Assembly: GCA_903834465.1 (NCBI GenBank)
Contig: CAILJB010000058.1
Span: forward strand, 1-49,853
From: an uncultured Pseudomonadota bacterium
GTDB taxonomy: Bacteria > Pseudomonadota > Gammaproteobacteria > Methylococcales > Methylomonadaceae
Reading direction: 5' to 3'
Length of the DNA stretch: 49,853 bases
A model generated the notes under the pieces. That model saw only the letters and a program-made list of their open reading frames with translations, was not told where the DNA came from and made no database searches. Positions 44,456-49,853 of this stretch are shown piece after piece (positions within the stretch are counted from its first letter, which is position 1; each line of letters begins with the position of its first letter). The position numbers and the translations under genes were made by a program.

Positions 44456-47400
44456 TCAAATTTTAGGTTGTAATTCTTGCAACCACAATGCAATCGCCGC
44501 CAACTTAACATCTCTATCGTCGGTATCGATGGTTTGTTTTATTTTATTTAACTGTTCAACGGCTTGTTTTGTCACCATTTCATTCGCATCAATTAGGCAG
44601 ATTTTCTCACCTTGTTGACTAACTAAAAGCAATGAAACCGCATTCGGATTGTCAGTTTTGTACAAACTCGCCAGTTGCAACAAACGGCTCGACAATTGTT
44701 CTAATTGATATTGCGCGATGCCTTCGTTATCCTCTTTCCATTTATCAGGCGAGGCTTTACCCAGTAACGTTGCCAGCGACTCCAACCATTTTTCATCCTC
44801 CAACACGTTGTCTTGAAAACGTTTAATAAACGAACGCAAATCACTTTCGTGTTTGCTGTAGTTTTCCAAACCTGAAAAACGTTGGACAAGTTGAGCGCGT
44901 AACATCTTCAAATCCGTGGCTTCATGTAATTCAAACGCTCGGCATAACGACTGTTGAAAACGATTAAGTAAATCGGGATACGTTTGTTTAAGTATTTTCA
45001 AATGCTTGACTAATTCATTTAAAAATTCTTGCGGCGGCACAGTTTCAAATGTTTCTTGTGTGAAGGCTGAAAAACCACAGGCTTGCGGCAATAATTCAAA
45101 CAATAAGCGAATCGGATTTTGGGCTTTTTGAAATGCGGCGAGTACCGCTAACGTTTGCGGTTCTACTTTTTTGGTATGTGTTGTGTAAAAGGGCAGTGTT
45201 TTTACAAATTTTGCCAACGGTTTCATGATGTCGAGCAATGTGCTTTCATCGGAAACTTTACCAATTAACGTGTCTAAATACTGATTAAACAATTCCACTT
45301 GCACGCCTGACATTTCAAACGCTTCGACGCTGAATAATTCGGGACGTTTAATCAGAATTTCAAAATGTTCAATGGTAATAACGGGACAAAAAACATTTTC
45401 TTCGTAAATAACCAGTTGCTTTTGATTAACCAAGTAATAACCAATAAATAACAGCGGCAACACACCTGCTTTGATGCCATAAGGTGGTTGCATCAAGTGT
45501 TCGTAAATCTCTGAAACAGAACATTTCTGCTTTTTAATAAATTCGCTAATTGCTTGCCAAACCGCTGCGATATTATTTTGATTATCCGATGTTGGATTTA
45601 CGAGAAACCACTGCCCATTTTCATTTAGCCGATGCAAACCTGTTGCTTTGAACATGGCGCGATAAATCGCTTTTTCAGGCGGAAATTTATCTTTTTCAAA
45701 TGCTAAATCTTCATACTGACTGTGCGTCATCAAACGCGCGGCGAGTTTGCTTCTTGCGCCAGCGGCTTGCGAAGAAAGTTTGTCGCGGTTAATCAATTCA
45801 TTTCGAATAATAGGCGTGTGCGGATAAATTTGAGTCAAAATGTTCGACAGTGCCGTTTGCAAATCACGACGATGCGTGATTTCTATCGGTTCATTTTTAA
45901 AAAACCACGCCTGATTTTCAGGATGTTCTAGCAAATCATGCAACGCACGTTCTTGTTGCCGTTGCACATGACTTAATCGGTCTTTTAATTCGCGTTGTGC
46001 GACAGGGTCGCCATTGACGGCTTGATTTTCACGTTGAATTTTTTGCAACGCCAACACGTCTAATGCCGCCGTCGTTAAGATTTTCGCGTTGTCATCAACT
46101 AATACATAAATGTTGAATGCGTCAGCCGTTTTTTGTTCACGCCATAGATTAAATTTAGCAATGTCATCCACATTTTGGGCGATAAAAATCAAAATGCTGG
46201 GCGTTGTGTTTGAGGAAAACGGTTTCTCAAACGTATCGCTATCAATATAAATCGGCTGAAAATAACGCAATGTTGCCCAATCAATCGAGTATTTTCGCGC
46301 CACAATCGGTGGCAATAATTTGTTGTCATTGAGAATTTTGGCAATGGAACAGCGTCCGAGTTGTTGCACCGTTTCGTTTAATTCCGTGTCTAAATCAAAA
46401 TCACTGCCTTGCCAAATCCGATATTCCGAATTGTATTTGCGGTAATGCAATAAGGATTTTTGCGTTAAATCATCGAGCGTTTCATCTACTAACGTCTCAT
46501 TTGCTAAACACAAATTCACTAACGCTTTACTGGCTTTAAATCCACTTTGCGTTCCGATAATGTTGAATAAGCCGATGCTTTTTAGCAATTGCTCACACTG
46601 CACGGGTGCATCACCCAAACGTTCTAATGCACTTATCACTTCTGCCCAACGCCGATGCGTGGCATGGTCAACGGTGGCGGCAGATTGGTTTTGAATAAAG
46701 TAATCAAAAATTTCAGAAGGCAAAATCCAGTCGCCCAATTTCAAATTTTGCAAACTGTCTTTAAAACCATGCTGTTCTGCGCTGCCTAAATAACTAAATA
46801 ACGTCCGTTCGTTTTGAGCCACTTTTTGACACAACGTCGGTAAAATCAACAATGACAACGGGTGTAACGGATAACACTTCGCAAATAAATCACGGGCTAC
46901 GTCTTTTTCTAAACCACGCGGCAAGGCATTTTCATTTGCTAAAACATCCGCAAAAAAAGCCGCTTTCGTTTTTATTGGATCAAATTGAGAAGCCGTTAAA
47001 TTTTGTTGAAAAGCGTTTGAAACAACCCGCAAGGTTTGTTCGGCAGATTCTAAAAATGAAATGCTTTCAAAACGTCCTTGGATTTTTTGCCATTCGTTGC
47101 GTAAGTTTTCACCAAATCCTTTTGCGTATTGGTCAAAGGCTTGGTGCATTAAAACGACAATTAGCAAATTGGCTTGCGAACCTTTATTGGCGTGTTCGGC
47201 GAGACTTTGTAGCAAGAAAATCTCATTACTCGAATGACGCGCTTCGTATTCTAAAAATTTTCCCAATTCATCAATAACGAGCAAAATTCCTGCGCCCCGT
47301 TTTTCAATCACGGCTTGTTGTAATTTTTTGATTAACTCGATGACTTGATTGGTGGTGGATTTGGTTTTTTTAGCGTGCTGCAATTCTGAAACGATTGGAT

Positions 47401-47836
47401 TTTTTGAACCTAAAAACGTTTTTGCCGCTTTGCACATTGAGCGAATTAACGCTTGTGTAATCGATTCGGGACTGCCTGTGACAGAAATAATCAAATAGCT
47501 TTTTTCAGACAACAATGGCTTCATTTTTTGCCATGTTTCAGGATTTGTTTTTTCTAATAATTCACAGGCAATTGCGCGATGTTCTTTGTCTGCAAATAAA
47601 TGATTTAAAAAGTTTGCAAACGAGGATTTTCCTGAACCATACGCGCCAACCAGTGACCATGCACGAGGAATTTCTTGCGAGTTTAAGGTTTGTGCGATTT
47701 TCTCTAACGTCAGCAAAGCACGTGTTGTCGGAATATACGCTTTGAGAACATCCGTCGAGTTCGCGTCACGTTCTAAATTGACTGAGCGTGTGTAGTGCGT
47801 ATTCACGCGAATCCATTTTTCAATCACGGTTAGCAT
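44456..47836 (-). CDS. SspC-like large P-loop ATPase
   Basis: A 1126-aa ATPase with Walker A GAYGSGKS (64-71) and Walker B-like ILLVIDELGKFLE. It shares blocks with the BrxC-like ATPase: YPLHPLSLLIL with AQNERTLFSYL, and QPPYGIKAG. SspC couples ATP hydrolysis to the SspB/SspD modification machinery. The start at 47836 overlaps the SspB-like gene by 17 bp. A GTG three codons downstream is an alternative. Confidence 0.82.
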   Translation of the reverse strand: MLTVIEKWIRVNTHYTRSVNLERDANSTDVLKAYIPTTRALLTLEKIAQTLNSQEIPRAWSLVGAYGSGKSSFANFLNHLFADKEHRAIACELLEKTNPETWQKMKPLLSEKSYLIISVTGSPESITQALIRSMCKAAKTFLGSKNPIVSELQHAKKTKSTTNQVIELIKKLQQAVIEKRGAGILLVIDELGKFLEYEARHSSNEIFLLQSLAEHANKGSQANLLIVVLMHQAFDQYAKGFGENLRNEWQKIQGRFESISFLESAEQTLRVVSNAFQQNLTASQFDPIKTKAAFFADVLANENALPRGLEKDVARDLFAKCYPLHPLSLLILPTLCQKVAQNERTLFSYLGSAEQHGFKDSLQNLKLGDWILPSEIFDYFIQNQSAATVDHATHRRWAEVISALERLGDAPVQCEQLLKSIGLFNIIGTQSGFKASKALVNLCLANETLVDETLDDLTQKSLLHYRKYNSEYRIWQGSDFDLDTELNETVQQLGRCSIAKILNDNKLLPPIVARKYSIDWATLRYFQPIYIDSDTFEKPFSSNTTPSILIFIAQNVDDIAKFNLWREQKTADAFNIYVLVDDNAKILTTAALDVLALQKIQRENQAVNGDPVAQRELKDRLSHVQRQQERALHDLLEHPENQAWFFKNEPIEITHRRDLQTALSNILTQIYPHTPIIRNELINRDKLSSQAAGARSKLAARLMTHSQYEDLAFEKDKFPPEKAIYRAMFKATGLHRLNENGQWFLVNPTSDNQNNIAAVWQAISEFIKKQKCSVSEIYEHLMQPPYGIKAGVLPLLFIGYYLVNQKQLVIYEENVFCPVITIEHFEILIKRPELFSVEAFEMSGVQVELFNQYLDTLIGKVSDESTLLDIMKPLAKFVKTLPFYTTHTKKVEPQTLAVLAAFQKAQNPIRLLFELLPQACGFSAFTQETFETVPPQEFLNELVKHLKILKQTYPDLLNRFQQSLCRAFELHEATDLKMLRAQLVQRFSGLENYSKHESDLRSFIKRFQDNVLEDEKWLESLATLLGKASPDKWKEDNEGIAQYQLEQLSSRLLQLASLYKTDNPNAVSLLLVSQQGEKICLIDANEMVTKQAVEQLNKIKQTIDTDDRDVKLAAIALWLQELQPKI

Positions 47837-48746
47837 CTCTATTTTGGTAGTAATCAGTTAAAAATTGTTGTGAATCGATTTTTTCACCACGATAAAGTTG
47901 GTTGATTCCCGCATTTTCACGAATTTGATAATAAGCAGGATAATGTTTTGAGAGTAATTCTAATTTGGCGAGCAACCCCGCTTCCGTTAGTCGAAAAACG
48001 GCACCGACAGCAATTGATTCATTTTGACCGTACATCAGCTCTTCAATGGGTAATTGCGACACATCGGGTCGTTGTTCAAAAATTTCATTGACGGCAAACG
48101 CAACAATTTCAAAAGGTAAACGGGGTTTATCATCGAGCAATGTTTGATAACGGTGTGTGAACGGGCAACAGCTCATCAAATGTAATGTCGTGAGTGGTGC
48201 GTCGAGTTGTTCATCAAGAGCCATATTCGCTCGCAACATCACTGGCGAATACATTTTCAAAATAATCATGACATCGTGTTCAACGGAACGTTCAGAATAA
48301 GAGCCGTTTAATTTCGTTTTCACAAAATCGGTGAGGGCAGATTTGGCTTCTTCACTGCTAAATTCATGTTGATGAAATTTGTTGAAAAACCAATACCATG
48401 CCGTTGCCAATTCTGCATTGGTTGCAAATTGCCAATGCACGAGCCAAAGCGTTGCTTCGTCTTCGAGATACGGGTCGAATCCGTCTTTTGCCGCAAAAAT
48501 TTTTTCACCTAACAAAGTGGGTTGCATTGCGGTTGGCGTTTGTTCAACAAAATTACCTGCAAGCAACCAGTATTTAATGGCATTCACCATATTTTTACCT
48601 ACACCAAGTTCAACGGTTGCATCATCGGAGGTAAAAATAGCGGGATTTTTGGTCAAGGCTTGAAACCCTTTCGTGAGCCACGAGTAACGCAAAGAAAAAG
48701 TTTCGTGCCGTCCGAATGCGGCTTTTTTAGGATTAAAAAGTTTCAT
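47820..48746 (-). CDS. SspB-like DUF4007 protein
   Basis: A 308-aa DUF4007 protein. Family blocks: FGRHETFSLRYSWLTKGF, LGVGKNMVNAIKYWLLAGNF, LLGEKIF and ATLWLVHWQFATN, plus a later SCCPFTHRYQTLL region. In SspABCD, SspB is reported to nick DNA for sulfur insertion. It is the first gene of the 20-kb strand. No clear Shine-Dalgarno or promoter is visible in the 126 bp before it. Confidence 0.82.
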   Translation of the reverse strand: MKLFNPKKAAFGRHETFSLRYSWLTKGFQALTKNPAIFTSDDATVELGVGKNMVNAIKYWLLAGNFVEQTPTAMQPTLLGEKIFAAKDGFDPYLEDEATLWLVHWQFATNAELATAWYWFFNKFHQHEFSSEEAKSALTDFVKTKLNGSYSERSVEHDVMIILKMYSPVMLRANMALDEQLDAPLTTLHLMSCCPFTHRYQTLLDDKPRLPFEIVAFAVNEIFEQRPDVSQLPIEELMYGQNESIAVGAVFRLTEAGLLAKLELLSKHYPAYYQIRENAGINQLYRGEKIDSQQFLTDYYQNRDANRD

Positions 48747-48814
48747 TTTTTGGAGAGAGTGGTTTGCTGGAGAATGTGCGCGAAATAGGTGCGCTTTTTT
48801 GTGTACGACTTTAG

Positions 48815-48842
48815 TAAAAAATTTGGGGGCAAATTTGCCCCC
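48815..48842 (-). terminator. Terminator after the LprI-like gene
   Basis: A perfect palindrome GGGGGCAAA/TTTGCCCCC at 48825-48842, followed on the minus strand by a T-rich stretch. It lies 30 bp after the LprI-like stop, so it separates that gene from the defence island. Confidence 0.8.
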
Positions 48843-48872
48843 ATTATTTCAACTCAAGAATGCCTAAAAATT

Positions 48873-49268
48873 TCAATATTTTGCTAACTCTTCGAGTTCG
48901 CTTGCACGTTCTGCTGTCATGTTCAGAAACGTGTCATTTGACGTGATGGTTGCAATTGTTCCGCCATCTGGATCGGCATAAAAATGACTATTTGCCTCTC
49001 TGTACTTTATCCACAAACGTTGTGTTTCTTGCAATTCCTTTTTTCGTGCTTCGGAAAGCTGCGGCATTAACGCTTTATAGGCTTTATTGAGACGTTCATC
49101 TTGATACTTTGTTTCGATGCCAATGCAATCGAGCATTTCGGATGTCACGCCATTCGACTTATCCAAACAATCGGTATATTGCTTTCTTAAATCTTTGTCT
49201 TGCGCTTGCGAAGTCTGCGACATGCAACACAACATAAAACCTGTCATCAAAATGTTTTTTAGTTTCAC
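48873..49268 (-). CDS. LprI-like (DUF1311) secreted protein
   Basis: A 131-aa exported protein with a signal peptide (LKNILMTGFMLCCMSQTSQA-Q) and a DUF1311/LprI domain: CLDKSNGVTSEMLDCI, LNKAYKALM and LQETQRLWIKYREA. LprI of Mycobacterium inhibits lysozyme; many members have unknown roles. I use GTG at 49268 behind AGGGA, which gives a normal signal peptide, instead of a longer upstream start at 49295. Confidence 0.85.
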   Translation of the reverse strand: MKLKNILMTGFMLCCMSQTSQAQDKDLRKQYTDCLDKSNGVTSEMLDCIGIETKYQDERLNKAYKALMPQLSEARKKELQETQRLWIKYREANSHFYADPDGGTIATITSNDTFLNMTAERASELEELAKY

Positions 49269-49331
49269 GATACATTCCCTAAAAAGCGGATTCAAAAGTA
49301 GAAATCAATCTCGTGGATAATTTCACGCTAT

Positions 49332-49853
49332 TTATTTTCGACCTGAAAACACAACGAAACTGTAGTTTTTATACCAACAATCAACAGCTTCAAAATTTGC
49401 ATTTTTCAGCCAATCAAGTTGGTTTTCCAATGTAGACATTTTATCTTCTTTCATTCGCTCTAAAGCCGCATTCAAATCGGTATCCGAAACGCCACGATTT
49501 TTGACTTGTTTAATCCATGTTTTACGGTAAATACTTTCAATCTCTGACGTTGAACCCAACACTTGGTCTGCATTGATGAATACACCGCCTTTAGGTAATA
49601 CGTCATAAATATGGCGAAATAGCTCGATTTTAAGATTCTCTGTGAGATGGTGAATTGAAAGTGCAGACACTACAACGTCAAATTCACCGCTTAACTGCTT
49701 TGAATAATCAGTGGTAATAAATTCAAAACGGTTTAATTCATCAGAAAAACGCTCTTTAGCTTTGGCAAGCATTGCGTCAGATACATCAACTAACGTAATT
49801 TGTGCATTAGGAAATTGTTTAGATATGAATAGTGAAAGCAATCCTGTACCTGC
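49332..49853 (-). CDS. Class I SAM-dependent methyltransferase, partial (cut by right edge)
   Basis: The frame is open to the window end, so the N-terminus is missing. The first visible residues AGTGLLSLF are motif I of the SAM site, then ITLVDVSDAMLAKAKERF (motif II), FITTDY, and FDVVVSALSIHHL, followed by LPKGGVFINAD. This pattern is that of small-molecule methyltransferases, not of DNA methylases. Substrate unknown. Confidence 0.85.
   Translation of the reverse strand, partial: AGTGLLSLFISKQFPNAQITLVDVSDAMLAKAKERFSDELNRFEFITTDYSKQLSGEFDVVVSALSIHHLTENLKIELFRHIYDVLPKGGVFINADQVLGSTSEIESIYRKTWIKQVKNRGVSDTDLNAALERMKEDKMSTLENQLDWLKNANFEAVDCWYKNYSFVVFSGRK

Noticed and set aside
46852-47277. 141-codon plus-strand frame
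   Set aside because: Antisense shadow of the SspC-like ATPase; no ribosome site or motif.
26718-48746. Defence island as an integrative element at tRNA-Ser
   Set aside because: No integrase, transposase or relaxase is seen, and I found no repeated tRNA 3' end at the far side. csrA and lysC lie between the tRNA and the island.
49332-49853. Missing DNA methylase (PglX) of the BREX genes
   Set aside because: The partial protein has small-molecule methyltransferase motifs and no NPPY/DPPY site. It is also separated from the island by the LprI-like gene and a terminator.

Overview
The window looks like a chromosomal segment of an AT-rich gammaproteobacterium. Evidence for this is the initiator tRNA-rimP-nusA-infB-rbfA block (the metY-nusA-infB order of gammaproteobacteria), the lysC-csrA-tRNA-Ser(GCU) block, an EmrAB/TolC pump, a PgaBCD exopolysaccharide machine and a PQQ cluster. 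PQQ suggests a quinoprotein dehydrogenase user such as a methylotroph, methanotroph or Beggiatoa-like bacterium. The genus cannot be fixed from this sequence alone.

Layout. 1-2130 (-): secreted Ig-like repeat protein running off the left edge. 2377-8181 (+): promoter, initiator tRNA, two terminators, rimP-nusA-infB-rbfA and a type IV pilin. 8192-8620 (+): cold-shock gene with a long leader and a two-way terminator. 8633-13123: tetR-tolC (-) divergent from emrA-emrB (+), around one 23-bp palindrome. 13130-17675 (-): mlaA-pgaB-pgaC-pgaD with no pgaA. 17760-23528 (-): NDH-2, a YcxB-like protein, a Septu-like ATPase/HNH pair and a YheS-type ABC-F protein. 23624-26106 (+): pqqA, attenuator, pqqB, a Uma2-like gene and pqqC. 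26107-26717: no convincing gene. 26718-28711 (-): tRNA-Ser, csrA, lysC and a PhnA/YjdM zinc-ribbon protein.

28794-48746 (-) is a 20-kb defence island on one strand, with mostly overlapping or closely spaced genes. In transcription order it encodes: SspB-like DUF4007 protein, SspC-like ATPase, SspD/BrxP-like PP-loop sulfurtransferase, a DUF262-only protein, a Hanks-type Ser/Thr kinase, a second DUF4007-like protein, a VapB/VapC pair, an unrecognised 154-aa protein, a BrxC/PglY-like ATPase, PglZ, a short BrxL, an SspE/GmrSD-like DUF262+HNH protein and a class-V cysteine desulfurase (SspA/DndA-like). My reading is a complete single-strand DNA phosphorothioation module (SspABCD type) interlocked with BREX type 4 effector genes (BrxC-PglZ-BrxL). 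It also carries an unusual internal cassette of DUF262, kinase and second DUF4007, and an embedded toxin-antitoxin pair. No DNA methyltransferase is encoded in the island, so the self mark is probably sulfur in the backbone. The BREX4/Ssp link is known in outline. The kinase/DUF262/DUF4007 cassette is the part I consider most likely to be undescribed.

After the island lie an LprI-like secreted protein and a methyltransferase cut by the right edge. Names rest on motifs and remembered family features; no database search was possible.
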